A DNA stretch of 64,000 nt, taken from the NCBI RefSeq assembly GCF_003001995.1, contig NZ_PVNB01000006.1:1-64000 (forward strand), read 5' to 3'. The first letter of the stretch is position 1. Every line of letters starts with the position of its first letter. The stretch is from Orenia metallireducens. Its GTDB lineage: Bacteria > Bacillota > Halanaerobiia > Halobacteroidales > Halobacteroidaceae. Below the pieces are notes generated by a model that did no database searches, was not told the DNA's origin, and saw only the letters and a list, made by a program, of their open reading frames with translations. This document shows positions 1 through 7,779 of the stretch, piece by piece. The position numbers and the translations under genes are program-made.

Positions 1-110
1 TTTATAGAAGTTCTAGAAACACCATATTCGCGAGCAAGCTCTGATTTAGATTTATTACCTGATTGATAAAGTTCAACTATCGTTTGTTTAAAATCTTCTG
101 TATAACTCAT
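1..110 (-). CDS. IS3-family transposase OrfA, N-terminal fragment (runs off window)
   Basis: The first 36 codons read MSYTEDFKQTIVELYQSG and continue into a helix-turn-helix of the kind that opens IS3-family OrfA proteins (SELAREYGVSRTSI). OrfA binds the element's ends. The gene runs off the window's left edge, so completeness of the element cannot be judged. An AAAGGG Shine-Dalgarno sequence lies upstream of the ATG at 110. The element end lies about 50 bp outside the start codon, as is usual for this family. Confidence 0.7.
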   Translation of the reverse strand, partial: MSYTEDFKQTIVELYQSGNKSKSELAREYGVSRTSI

Positions 111-163
111 ATGGACACACCCTTTCTTAGTTATATTGTAATATGTTCACTAAAGTGTGTCCA
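111..163. mobile_element. Terminal end of the IS3-family element
   Basis: Read on the minus strand, the segment starts TGGACACACTTTAGTGAACA, ending at 163. TGGACA-type tips are common in IS3 elements. The GGACACAC word recurs next to the OrfA start at 112-120. The other end and any target duplication lie outside the window. Confidence 0.55.
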
Positions 164-540
164 TGATTTTATACTAGCATCAAATTTACAATTAACAATC
201 GACAATTAGAAGAACTTAAAGATTTTTAAGACGAAGAAAATTAGTGTTTGAACGAGGCAAATATTCTAAAAGAATAATAGGTTCAAGATAATCTTTGAAT
301 TAGAAGTACCATATATCTTAATCCCAATATATCTGGATTGCTGAGTGAGTTTAATTTTCTTCTAGACTTTTTGGTTACTTTTGCGGCAATGGCAAAAGTA
401 ACACGGGAAAAAGCTGATAAGCATTCCCGTAACTTCTTTAATTAATAAAAACTTTGCTTATTTTTAAAAAGTAAAAGTGTCGCAATATACCCATTAAGTT
501 TCACTTGAAAATTGGATACCTATAAAATAGGATAAAGACC
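164..540. other. Intergenic region with repeat debris
   Basis: No coding region is seen. It holds an ACAATTAACAATCGACAATT word near 187, a perfect 11-bp inverted repeat (374-384 with 392-402, GTTACTTTTGC), and at 473-495 one end of the dispersed TGTCGCAATATACCC element. It looks like layered remnants next to the insertion sequence. Confidence 0.6.
473..495. repeat. Solitary end of the TGTCGCAATATACCC repeat family
   Basis: The string AAAAGTGTCGCAATATACCC matches the right ends seen at 1959-1977, 35954-35971 and elsewhere. No matching left end is visible nearby, so this is probably a truncated copy. Confidence 0.55.
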
Positions 541-1428
541 CTATAATAACTTGATCATACTGGCCATCCTTCCAGTCTTACCTTGGTCTCGACGGTAAGA
601 GAAGAATAACTCTGAATTACAACAAGTACATAACCCACTCTGAATAATATTTTCAGATCTTACCCCTATCTCTTCTAACTGGAGTTGATTGGCTAAAGCC
701 ATGTTCAATCTCCACTGACCTTCTCCATCCTCTTTAATAAGCCTTCCCCAATTCTCAAAGTTATCTTTCAATGGTTTAATAACTCTAGAATCTACTTGAT
801 AACAGCATTGACCAATAGCAGGACCAATCCCAACTAAGATATCCGCTGGATTACTTTGATATACATCTCTCATCTTTAAAACCGTCTTCTGTGCTATCTT
901 TGATACGGTCCCTTTCCAGCCAGCATGGGCTAAACCTATAGCTTTCTTCACTGGATCTAAGATTAAAATCGGAGTACAATCTGCATAATAAGAGGTCAAT
1001 AATATCCCAGATTTATCAGTAATTAATGCATCAGTATCTTCAATAGCAGTCTCATAATCTAAAGCTCCCTTTCCTTTATCATCAACACTAACGACCTTAA
1101 TCTGATCACTATGTATCTGCTTGCCTGCTACTAATTCTCTAGAATCACAGCCTAATATTTCAGAGATCAGCCGCCTATTTTCCAATATATTATCTACTCT
1201 ATCAGAAACATGAAGCCCCAAATTCAGTTCAGCATAGTCACCTTGGCTAACTCCACCTACTTTAGTAGTAAATGCATGTTCCACTAAGGCCGTCTTTTCA
1301 AACTCTTCAATAATATAATATTTAACTTTAGAACCCTCTCTTAACTTGAAAATTTTAATCTCCTCCTTTTTGAAATCCAGTGGCGAGTGACAAGTAACGA
1401 GTAACAAGTAAAAACTAATAAGAGTCAT
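541..1428 (-). CDS. pgeF: Peptidoglycan editing factor PgeF / YlmD laccase-domain protein
   Basis: This is a member of the YfiH/YlmD family. These are Cys/His metal-binding enzymes with purine nucleoside phosphorylase or deaminase-like activity, linked in E. coli to removal of wrong amino acids from peptidoglycan precursors. Family signatures are FTTKVGGVSQGDYAELNLG, KQIHSD, TSYYADCTPIL, GLAHAGWKGT and the CTCC cluster near the C terminus. The start is uncertain. A TTG (1434) and ATG (1428) open the frame, but the first ~20 residues are encoded by a GTGACAAGTAACGAGT-type dispersed repeat. A very strong GGAGG at 1366-1362 sits 8 nt before an in-frame ATT at 1353, which would give a 270-residue protein of usual length. 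It follows gerW closely. Confidence 0.85.
   Translation of the reverse strand: MTLISFYLLLVTCHSPLDFKKEEIKIFKLREGSKVKYYIIEEFEKTALVEHAFTTKVGGVSQGDYAELNLGLHVSDRVDNILENRRLISEILGCDSRELVAGKQIHSDQIKVVSVDDKGKGALDYETAIEDTDALITDKSGILLTSYYADCTPILILDPVKKAIGLAHAGWKGTVSKIAQKTVLKMRDVYQSNPADILVGIGPAIGQCCYQVDSRVIKPLKDNFENWGRLIKEDGEGQWRLNMALANQLQLEEIGVRSENIIQSGLCTCCNSELFFSYRRDQGKTGRMASMIKLL
1384..1415. repeat. Core word of dispersed repeat inside the pgeF 5' region
   Basis: The stretch contains CGAGTGACAAGTAACGAGTA, the same self-similar word found in the intergenic elements at 1890-1950, 21945-22005, 39185-39240 and others. It lies between the gerW stop and the pgeF Shine-Dalgarno sequence. Confidence 0.7.
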
Positions 1429-1430
1429 TA

Positions 1431-1745
1431 TCAAACTTCTTTACTCTTCTTTAATTCATCTAAACTCCCCAATATTTCAGGAAGCTTCTCTTTAATTTGA
1501 TCAGAAGAATTATCTATAAGGGGTAACAAAGAGACCTCTTTTTCTTGATTAATTATAATCAATGCCTTAGGACTTAGATACCCTCCACCTCCACCATTTT
1601 TACTACTTCCTATTCCAAGACCTATTATAGTATCAATTATTGGAATGAAGGTCATCCCTTCTATCTGATAAGGGGCACCAATTATCTCATGGCTCTTTAT
1701 CATATTCTCTAGTTTATCTAAAGTTTCTCTCTGCTTTGACAACAT
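1431..1745 (-). CDS. gerW: GerW/YtfJ family sporulation protein
   Basis: A 104-residue protein with the YtfJ layout: an amphipathic N-terminal segment (LDKLENMIKSHEIIGAPY), a central IPIIDTIIGLGIGS segment, a glycine-rich GGGGGYLSP motif, and a hydrophilic tail. GerW/YtfJ proteins are forespore proteins needed for normal germination in Bacillus. It is shorter than the Bacillus protein (about 150 residues) because the C-terminal extension is missing. The start has an AAGGAGG sequence directly upstream. It is the first gene of a two-gene unit with pgeF. Confidence 0.8.
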   Translation of the reverse strand: MLSKQRETLDKLENMIKSHEIIGAPYQIEGMTFIPIIDTIIGLGIGSSKNGGGGGYLSPKALIIINQEKEVSLLPLIDNSSDQIKEKLPEILGSLDELKKSKEV

Positions 1746-1811
1746 CTTTTCCTCCTTAATCTATTTATAAATATTTAACCTCCAATAGAGTTTAAACAAC
1801 TAATACAATAT

Positions 1812-1977
1812 AGAGATATTACAACAGTAACGAGTGGATAGGAAAAATCCAATTTGTGATTTTTCCATTACGAAGGGTTCAAAGAACCCGAAGGATGAGT
1901 AACAAGTGACAAGAAGAGATTTTTACTCGTTACCCGTCACTTGTCACTAATTACTAAAGTGTCGCAATATCCCCATT
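1812..1977. repeat. Full intergenic palindromic element, GTGACAAGT core
   Basis: The left end AGAGATATTACAACAGTAAC pairs imperfectly with the right end AAGTGTCGCAATATCCCC. Inside are GAGTAACAAGTGACAAG and its approximate complement CTCGTTACCCGTCACTTGTC. Smaller inner hairpins are GGAAAAATCC..GGATTTTTCC-like (about 1841-1866) and GGGTTC-AAA-GAACCC (1873-1884). Confidence 0.7.
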
Positions 1978-2061
1978 AAATCTTACTATCTATTTAATTT
2001 ATAATTAAGGATACTTAAAACTATTTTACTCTATTTTAGTTAATTTATGAGAAGTAGATAT

Positions 2062-2092
2062 AAAAAAAGGGCAACACTTGTCGCCCTTTTTT
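2062..2092. terminator. Orphan intrinsic terminator-like hairpin
   Basis: The stem AAAAAAGGGC / GCCCTTTTTT encloses a loop with an inner ACA/TGT pairing and has T-runs on both sides. No annotated gene ends next to it on either strand, so it may close an unannotated short transcript. Confidence 0.5.
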
Positions 2093-2307
2093 ATTCTAAT
2101 GAGTTAACTTGATCCTTCCACCTATTAAATAACTCTTCTTTTTGATAATTGATCAATTAACATTATTACACAAAAAAACAAAAATCCCTTTTTTATTTGA
2201 CTAATCTCACCATAATTTTAACTAATCATAACTAATAAATAAAAAGATATTCAGATAGAATAAACTATTTTAAAATTGGATAAATTACATTATTAGGAGG
2301 GGATTTA

Positions 2308-2484
2308 ATGCCTAAAAAGCTAGACTTTAAGAAGAATAAGATGGAAGTTGCTAAAGAGATGGCAGAAATCCAATCAAAAAGAGTTCTAGAAAAGGTAGAT
2401 GCCTTTGCGATGAATGAGCATCGTAAAGACCCTAAAGGTGTTCCTCCTGTTCAAAGAAATGATTTAGGAATTGGTACTAAATAA
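2308..2484 (+). CDS. Small hydrophilic protein, 58 residues, function unknown
   Basis: The frame ATG(2308)-TAA(2484) encodes a 58-residue basic protein starting MPKKLDFKKNKMEVAKEMAE and ending in DLGIGTK. It has a perfect-looking ribosome site (TAGGAGGGG, 7 nt before ATG) and ends inside a strong terminator, so it is very likely a real gene. It has no membrane segment or cysteine. I do not recognise the family. The size and Lys/Met/Glu content would suit a small spore or stress protein, but that is a guess. Confidence 0.65.
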   Translation: MPKKLDFKKNKMEVAKEMAEIQSKRVLEKVDAFAMNEHRKDPKGVPPVQRNDLGIGTK

Positions 2485-2520
2485 AGAAAGTCAGGCTCTA
2501 AAAAGAGCCTGACTTTCTTT
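2483..2520. terminator. Bidirectional terminator between small gene and histidine kinase
   Basis: Perfect 16-bp arms (AAAGAAAGTCAGGCTC / GAGCCTGACTTTCTTT) with a 6-nt loop. It overlaps the stop of the 58-residue gene and serves the convergent kinase gene too. Confidence 0.85.
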
Positions 2521-2591
2521 GTTGCTATATGAATTTAAAATGATTGCTATTTAAATTTTATCAAAAAGCAGTCATCTTAATTAAGAGCTCA

Positions 2592-4397
2592 TCATAAAGT
2601 TATAATAAACTCACTTCCAATTCCCTCTCTACTATTGATAGCAACCTCTCCTCCTAAAGCCTCAATAATCTCTTTGACTATTGCCAATCCTAAACCTGTA
2701 CCTTCTTGATCAGGTGTTCTAGCTCTATCAACTTGATGGAATCTCTCCCAGATATAAGATAATTCGGCTTTAGGAATACCAATACCATTATCTCTGACCT
2801 TTATCTTGACTCTATCTTTATCTTCTTCAACTTTAATTCTAATCTCTCCATTACTTGCTGTAAACTTAATTGCATTACTCAATAAGTTGACCAGCACCTC
2901 TTCTAACTTATCCTGATCACTCTTGATTATTAGCTCTTGCTTACCCTCAACACTGACAGTTCTATCCTCTAGCTTACTCTCTAAATTTCTCACTACTTTA
3001 TTGACTAAAACTAACAGTTCAAACTCTCTTAAATCAAATTCAATCTGACCTGACTGTAAACGGGCTAAATTTAGAATTTCTTGAACGAGTCTTGTCATCC
3101 GCTTAGTCTCTGTTAATACCCTTGTTAAATATTCACCTTGTAGTTTAGCATCATCAACAACGCCGTCCAAAATAGCCTCTAAATAACCCCGAATTGCCGT
3201 TAATGGTGTCTTTAATTCATGGGATACATTAGCAACAAATAACCTTCTCATCTCATCTAACTTTCTAATTTCTGTAACATCCCTGACTAAGATTATAATT
3301 CCCCACAGCTTAGCATCTTTCTCTCTAACAGGAGCTGCATGGGCCACAATAATCTTTTCCTCCCAAGTAAACTCCTCTTTTAGCTCCTCTTCTTCTACCA
3401 AGACCTTATCTATTAATTCCATTAAATTCTCATTAACTAATTCAATAGAACTCTTGCCAATAATCTCTTCCTTAACTTCAAAGATTTCTTTAAATCTAGG
3501 GTTTGCCAATAAAATCTTTTTATCACTACCAACACCTAAAACCCCTTCTGCCATACTTGTCAACATCTCATGCATTCTCTGCTTTTCCCTACTTAGCTCT
3601 TCTATATTCTCTTCTAATTTATTTGATAGATAATTAAAGCTCTCTCCTAGCTCGCCAATCTCATCTTTAGGTAAATTAGCTATCTGAACCTGATAATCCC
3701 CTCTAGCCATCTTCTGTGCTTGCTTCTTCATCTCTAACACAGGGCGAGTAATCCCTTTTGAGATAAAATAACCCAAAATTAATGCCAATAAGACAGCTAT
3801 CAGAGTTACTCGTAAGGTTAAATTTCTGACCTTAATTACTGTCTCTTGTAAGCCACTTAATGGAGAGATTAGAAATAAGGCCATCTTCTTAGAAGTATAC
3901 AAAGGAATTCCAACCCCAATAATCGGCTGTTTTAACATCTCTATCTCTCCACGAAAGCTTGTCCTCTCTCCAGCTAGGACCTTATCGAGCTCTTCTTGGA
4001 AGTTCATAATCCTGCTAGGAATAGCATCATTTAAAGCTCGGTGCATCCTATTATGCATCATCGCTCCATGCATTCTATTCATACTAGGTCTTCTCATCAA
4101 CTCTCGCATCCGCATCCCTTTATTGATTATCTCACCCTCTTGATCAATTACTATCAAGCTAGTATCCAATAGTCTCTCTAAACTCCCTAAGAAATTATCA
4201 ATTTCATTATAATGATTATAATCTCCTTGTCTGATTAACCTAACAGCCATCTCCCCTTTTCTCAAAAGCTCTAACTCTTTTGCTTTGAAGAAATAGTCTT
4301 CTAAATAATTTGGTAGAATAGTAAGCAGAGCTAATAAAATCAACAGTGGAATTAACAAATAACTTCCCATGATCTTACTAAAGAGATTATTAAACAT
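2592..4397 (-). CDS. Membrane sensor histidine kinase with Met/His-rich sensor loop (HAMP-PAS-HisKA-HATPase)
   Basis: Numbering is from the ATG at 4397, which follows a GAGGTG ribosome site inside the end of the regulator gene (8-nt overlap, translational coupling). TM1 about 12-32, external domain to about 190, TM2 about 195-213, HAMP to about 266, PAS about 280-380. HisKA contains phospho-acceptor His393 in NVSHELKTPLTAI. The ATPase domain has the N box (NLLSNAIKF), G1 (DNGIGIP) and G2 (GTGLGLAI). Layout resembles PhoR/WalK/ResE-type kinases. The external loop at about 95-119 has eight Met and three His (MHGAMMHNRMH), like metal-binding loops in copper or silver sensors. The signal is inferred, not proven. 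It phosphorylates the regulator encoded just upstream. Confidence 0.88.
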   Translation of the reverse strand: MFNNLFSKIMGSYLLIPLLILLALLTILPNYLEDYFFKAKELELLRKGEMAVRLIRQGDYNHYNEIDNFLGSLERLLDTSLIVIDQEGEIINKGMRMRELMRRPSMNRMHGAMMHNRMHRALNDAIPSRIMNFQEELDKVLAGERTSFRGEIEMLKQPIIGVGIPLYTSKKMALFLISPLSGLQETVIKVRNLTLRVTLIAVLLALILGYFISKGITRPVLEMKKQAQKMARGDYQVQIANLPKDEIGELGESFNYLSNKLEENIEELSREKQRMHEMLTSMAEGVLGVGSDKKILLANPRFKEIFEVKEEIIGKSSIELVNENLMELIDKVLVEEEELKEEFTWEEKIIVAHAAPVREKDAKLWGIIILVRDVTEIRKLDEMRRLFVANVSHELKTPLTAIRGYLEAILDGVVDDAKLQGEYLTRVLTETKRMTRLVQEILNLARLQSGQIEFDLREFELLVLVNKVVRNLESKLEDRTVSVEGKQELIIKSDQDKLEEVLVNLLSNAIKFTASNGEIRIKVEEDKDRVKIKVRDNGIGIPKAELSYIWERFHQVDRARTPDQEGTGLGLAIVKEIIEALGGEVAINSREGIGSEFIITL

Positions 4398-5079
4398 CTG
4401 CTTGCACCTCAAATTTATAACCAACTCCCCAAACAGTCTTGATATAATCTAAATCTAATTTATCTCTTAACCAATTAATATGGACATCTACAGTTCTCAT
4501 ATCCCCATAATAGTCTATCCCCCATATCCTGTCACATAACTGCTCCCGTTTAAAGACCTGCTTAGGATGCCTAGCTAAGAGCAGTAATAGCTGGTACTCC
4601 TTTGGTGATAAATCTACCACACCTCCATCTACCTCTACCCTTCTCTCCTGTGGATCGATAGTCAAATGGGGATAAGAAATCAGATCACTTCTTTCCTTTA
4701 TAGCTCTAGCCTTTGTTACCCTCTTTAAGATAACCTTGACCCTAGCCAATACTTCCCGTGGACTAAAAGGCTTGGTTACATAATCATCTGCTCCAATCTC
4801 TAAGCCTAAAATCCGATCAAACTCCTCCCCTTTAGCCGATAAGAGGATAACAGGAATCTCATTATCCTTTCTTAAAATCTTCAATACTTCAAGACCATCT
4901 ATCTTAGGCATCATAATATCTAAAATAATTAAGTCTGGATTAACTTCTCCTACTTTAGATATTGCCTCTTTACCATCTTTAGCAGTTAATACCCTAAAAT
5001 TTTCTTTATTGAGATATAGGCTTAAAATCTCAAGCACATTCTTATCATCATCAACAATTAAAATCTTCTTATCCTCCAT
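4390..5079 (-). CDS. OmpR/PhoB-family response regulator
   Basis: 229 residues. The receiver domain has acidic residues D11-D12, phospho-acceptor Asp54 (IILDIMMPKIDG) and Lys103 in the KPF motif. The C-terminal winged helix (about 130-226) carries the family pattern LSPKEYQLLLLLARHP, RTVDVHINWLRDKL and VWGVGYKFE. It is the first gene of a two-gene operon with the overlapping kinase. Targets cannot be read from the window. No metal efflux gene lies next to it. Confidence 0.9.
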   Translation of the reverse strand: MEDKKILIVDDDKNVLEILSLYLNKENFRVLTAKDGKEAISKVGEVNPDLIILDIMMPKIDGLEVLKILRKDNEIPVILLSAKGEEFDRILGLEIGADDYVTKPFSPREVLARVKVILKRVTKARAIKERSDLISYPHLTIDPQERRVEVDGGVVDLSPKEYQLLLLLARHPKQVFKREQLCDRIWGIDYYGDMRTVDVHINWLRDKLDLDYIKTVWGVGYKFEVQADV

Positions 5080-5276
5080 CTATCTTCACCTCACATTGAG
5101 TTTTACTTTAAAATTATACTTAAACTTATTACCAGTATATCATATAGATATTAAGAAAATATTAAGGATAAAGCTAAGTATAAGTTTTATTTTTAGCTTA
5201 ATTAAAATATTTACTACTCATATTAAAAGATAAGGAGAAGTAAACTATTATATAAAGAAAAAAAGGAGTGATAATA

Positions 5277-5798
5277 TTGAATAAAGCTGTATTTTTAGAC
5301 CGTGATGGTGTGATTAATCGTTATGATTCCCCTGTCAATAAACCAGAAGACTTAGAGCTATATCCTTGGACTGCTAAGGCAATTAAAAGTTTAAATGAGA
5401 AAGAATATAAGGTCTTTATCGTTACTAATCAAGGTGGTATCGAGTGTGGGTATTTCACTGAAACTGATTTAAATGAGATTCATCAGCATTTATTAGCTAC
5501 TTTAAAGAAGGAAGCTGCCCATATCGATGATATAGAATACTGTCCCCACTTCAACTCAGATTGTAAATGCCGCAAACCTGAGGCAGGGATGATACTCAAA
5601 TTAGCTAAAAAATATGATATCAATTTAGAAAATTCCTTTATGGTAGGTGACCGCAACTCCGACATAGAAGCAGGTAATAAAGCAGGTTGTAGAACTATCA
5701 AATTAGGTAGTAAATATCCTGCTGCTGATTATTCTGTAGAGAACCTTGAAGATGCAGTAGAAATTATAGTTAATGCTCAAGAACTAATTTATATTTAA
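5277..5798 (+). CDS. gmhB: D,D-heptose 1,7-bisphosphate phosphatase (GmhB-type HAD phosphatase)
   Basis: The start is TTG at 5277, because AAAAGGAG at 5261-5267 is well spaced for it; an in-frame GTG at 5268 overlaps the ribosome site. HAD motifs: FLDRDG (Asp8 nucleophile, Asp10 acid), TNQ (Thr50), and KP with VGDRNSDIEAG. The structural zinc ligands Cys89, His91, Cys96, Cys98 (CPHF...CKC) are typical of GmhB. The enzyme removes the 7-phosphate in ADP-heptose synthesis. No other heptose gene is present here, so substrate could be another sugar bisphosphate. A heptose pathway would fit a diderm envelope. Confidence 0.82.
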   Translation: MNKAVFLDRDGVINRYDSPVNKPEDLELYPWTAKAIKSLNEKEYKVFIVTNQGGIECGYFTETDLNEIHQHLLATLKKEAAHIDDIEYCPHFNSDCKCRKPEAGMILKLAKKYDINLENSFMVGDRNSDIEAGNKAGCRTIKLGSKYPAADYSVENLEDAVEIIVNAQELIYI

Positions 5799-5802
5799 AC
5801 CT

Positions 5803-5858
5803 AAGTATGAGTTTAAGGCTGAGTAGATAACTTACTCCACTTAAGCTCATACTCACAC
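5803..5858. repeat. Intergenic inverted repeat, AAGTATGAG core
   Basis: AAGTATGAGTTTAAGGCTGAG is followed by a partly complementary CTTAAGCTCATACTCACACTTA, between the convergent gmhB and pdxR genes. The same core word occurs at 58826-58905. It may also act as a terminator. Confidence 0.55.
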
Positions 5859-5864
5859 TTAGAC

Positions 5865-7352
5865 TCAAACCAAGGGCATTATACTATTATCCCAGTGATA
5901 ACTCTCTTCATCCAACTCATCCTCTATCAATTTGGCTAAGCTCTTTACTCCTCGTTCTATCTGCTCACCAGTAACTGCTGCAATACTCAGTCTAACTCTA
6001 TTCTCCTTCTTCTGACTGTAGTAAAAGACCTCTCCTGGAGCAATATTAATCCCTAGCTTCAAAGCTTTTTGATGTAACTTTTTACCTGAAATATTCTCAG
6101 GTAACTCTAACCAAAGATTAAGTCCACCTGCTGGAGTAGTGAATTTGACTCTTTGAGGTAGATATTTATGCAAAGCATTTATCATAGCCTTATACCTCTT
6201 TTGATAAGTTTGCCTTAGTTTACTAATCTGATCCTCCCAGATCTCTTCTCTAAAATACAAATCAAGTACCCTTTGTACCAGTCCATCAGTAAAGATATCT
6301 GACATATACTTTGATAAGAGGATATCATTAAAATAGCGTTCTGGAATAATTAAAAAAGCCAATCTCAATCCTGGCATGAAAATTTTAGAAAAACTCTTAA
6401 TATAGATTACCCTGCCATTATCAGATAATGATTTCAAAGACAGATTATTACTATTCCCATAATTTAAATCACTCAAACAATCATCTTCAATAATTAAGAG
6501 ATCATGCTCTTTAGCCAACTCCAATATCCGCTCTTTCTTCTCTTGAGAGTAACTATACCCTGTTGGATTCTGATAATTTGGCATCAAATAAAGAAATTTG
6601 GGCTTCTCTTTAGACAATTCAGCCTCTAAAACTTCAATATCTATCCCATCTCTTTTCATAGGAATATCTATTATATTAGCACGTCTAGACTTGAAGACAG
6701 AGATTGCCCCAGGATAAGTCGGTCTCTCTACAAAGACGGTATCACCATAATCTAAAAAGGTCTTTGCTAAAATATCAATCCCCTGCTGAGCCCCAGAGAC
6801 GATTTGAATCTCATCAATATTACTCTCTATATTGTACCTTTTAATATACTCACTGATTGATTGGCGCAAAGGTAGATAACCTTGGCTCTTCTGATAACCA
6901 AAGGCATAACCTCTATCCCTATCTAAAACCTTATTTAAAAGCCTCTTAAAGGGAGTAATAGGAAATAAATCAGGAGTAGGTGCAGCTGTTGCAAAATTAA
7001 TTAGCTTCTCTACATCTTCTATCTCTTCTCGCTCTTCAATAAACTTAGTATCCTCATCGATATATACCTCTTCATCAAGATAAATATCCTCTCTATCCTC
7101 AACAAGGTTCTGAGCTGCAACAAAAGTTCCACTACCCACCTTCTTATAGACTAGGTTCTCTTCTTCTAATAGATTATAGGCATTGACAATAGTTACATTA
7201 TTGACTCCTAAACTCTTTGATAACTTCCTAATAGGTGGTAATTTAGTATGCTCCTTTAATTTGCTAGCTTCAATCAAGTCTCTTAACTGAAGATATAATT
7301 GGATATAAAGATGCTTGGAAGAAGATTTATCTAATTGTATCGATTCAATCAT
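5865..7352 (-). CDS. pdxR: MocR-type PLP-dependent regulator of pyridoxal phosphate synthesis
   Basis: 495 residues. The N-terminal GntR-type winged helix (about 8-80) contains LPPIRKLSKSLGVNNVTIVNAY. An acidic linker follows (about 84-115), then a fold-type I aminotransferase domain with the PLP lysine Lys323 in SFSKIFMPGLRLAF, and IEDDCLSDLNY upstream of it. MocR regulators next to pdxS/pdxT (PdxR in Listeria, Streptococcus and Corynebacterium) control PLP synthesis in response to PLP. It is divergent from pdxS, across a 427-bp region holding a strong promoter and GGGTACAA-type sites. The ribosome site AGGAGG precedes the ATG. Confidence 0.82.
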   Translation of the reverse strand: MIESIQLDKSSSKHLYIQLYLQLRDLIEASKLKEHTKLPPIRKLSKSLGVNNVTIVNAYNLLEEENLVYKKVGSGTFVAAQNLVEDREDIYLDEEVYIDEDTKFIEEREEIEDVEKLINFATAAPTPDLFPITPFKRLLNKVLDRDRGYAFGYQKSQGYLPLRQSISEYIKRYNIESNIDEIQIVSGAQQGIDILAKTFLDYGDTVFVERPTYPGAISVFKSRRANIIDIPMKRDGIDIEVLEAELSKEKPKFLYLMPNYQNPTGYSYSQEKKERILELAKEHDLLIIEDDCLSDLNYGNSNNLSLKSLSDNGRVIYIKSFSKIFMPGLRLAFLIIPERYFNDILLSKYMSDIFTDGLVQRVLDLYFREEIWEDQISKLRQTYQKRYKAMINALHKYLPQRVKFTTPAGGLNLWLELPENISGKKLHQKALKLGINIAPGEVFYYSQKKENRVRLSIAAVTGEQIERGVKSLAKLIEDELDEESYHWDNSIMPLV

Positions 7353-7370
7353 AACAATCCTCCTTACTTA

Positions 7371-7480
7371 ATTAACAATTAACAATGTACAATGAAGAAT
7401 TTATCACCTAACAAAACCTTATAGTAATAGTAATTCTAGCTTTATAATTGTACATTAGCAATTATAAATTGTAAATTTTA
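7371..7480. repeat. AT-rich inverted segment with ACAATTAACAATGTACAAT words
   Basis: AATTAACAATTAACAATGTACAATG (7372-7396) has a partly complementary partner ATAATTGTACATTAGCAATT (about 7444-7463). It resembles the word at 187-206 and is probably another core class of the dispersed palindromes. It lies just upstream of pdxR. Confidence 0.4.
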
Positions 7481-7481
7481 T

Positions 7482-7562
7482 TTGTACCCTACTTGACAAT
7501 ACAATTTAATTAGTTATATAATAATTCGTGGGTACAATCCCAAGTTTTATGGAATTGAACCC
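7482..7562. promoter_or_regulatory. Candidate PdxR operators: three TTGTACCC-type octamers
   Basis: TTGTACCC at 7482-7489, its exact inverse GGGTACAA at 7530-7537, and a one-mismatch copy TTGAACCC at 7555-7562. The first two flank the -35/-10 of the pdxS promoter; the third lies in the untranslated leader. Spaced repeats around the target promoter are known for MocR regulators. That these octamers are the actual sites is an inference. Confidence 0.5.
7493..7522 (+). promoter_or_regulatory. Sigma-A-type promoter for pdxST
   Basis: A perfect -35 (TTGACA, 7493-7498) and perfect -10 (TATAAT, 7517-7522) are separated by 18 bp. Transcription would start near 7529 and give a leader of about 250 nt before pdxS. 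Confidence 0.75.
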
Positions 7563-7599
7563 ATACAATCATTATATATTAAATCAAAAGAAGAGTAAA

Positions 7600-7745
7600 G
7601 AGTTAAAAATCAGTGAGTAGTGAAGAAAGAATAGTACGCAGTAAAATAATTAGTCTCTTAGCCCCCCTTGGGTCCTGCCGACTATTTCTAGGAAAGAAAT
7701 TTCTCTATCTAAATCTTCTCCACTTCTCACTATTTACTCTTTCTA
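7600..7745. repeat. Intergenic inverted repeat in the pdxS leader
   Basis: The left part has AGTGAGTAGTGAAGAAAG and the right part has CTTCTCCACTTCTCACTATT, which are partly complementary. Between them lie shorter stretches without obvious coding potential. It is probably a divergent member of the GTGACAAGT-core palindromes, transcribed as part of the pdxS leader. Confidence 0.5.
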
Positions 7746-7779
7746 AACAACTGTTGAATTTAAAAAGGAGATGATAAAT

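Larger units (their letters stand above)
1746..2307. other. Intergenic region with one full dispersed repeat and an orphan hairpin
   Basis: No gene is seen. It contains the element at 1812-1977, a terminator-like hairpin at 2062-2092, and AT-rich sequence leading to the small gene at 2308. Confidence 0.6.

Noticed and set aside
1812-1977. CRISPR array
   Set aside because: The GTGACAAGT/GTAACGAGT words look repetitive, but units are short, imperfect and palindromic, without regular spacers or cas genes anywhere in the window.
5009-5233. 74-residue plus-strand frame over the response regulator start and upstream region
   Set aside because: AT-rich shadow of the regulator gene, no ribosome site, low-complexity product.
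7529-7779. Riboswitch in the pdxS leader
   Set aside because: The long leader invites this, but no known riboswitch core was recognised and much of it is the intergenic repeat; control by PdxR is the simpler reading.
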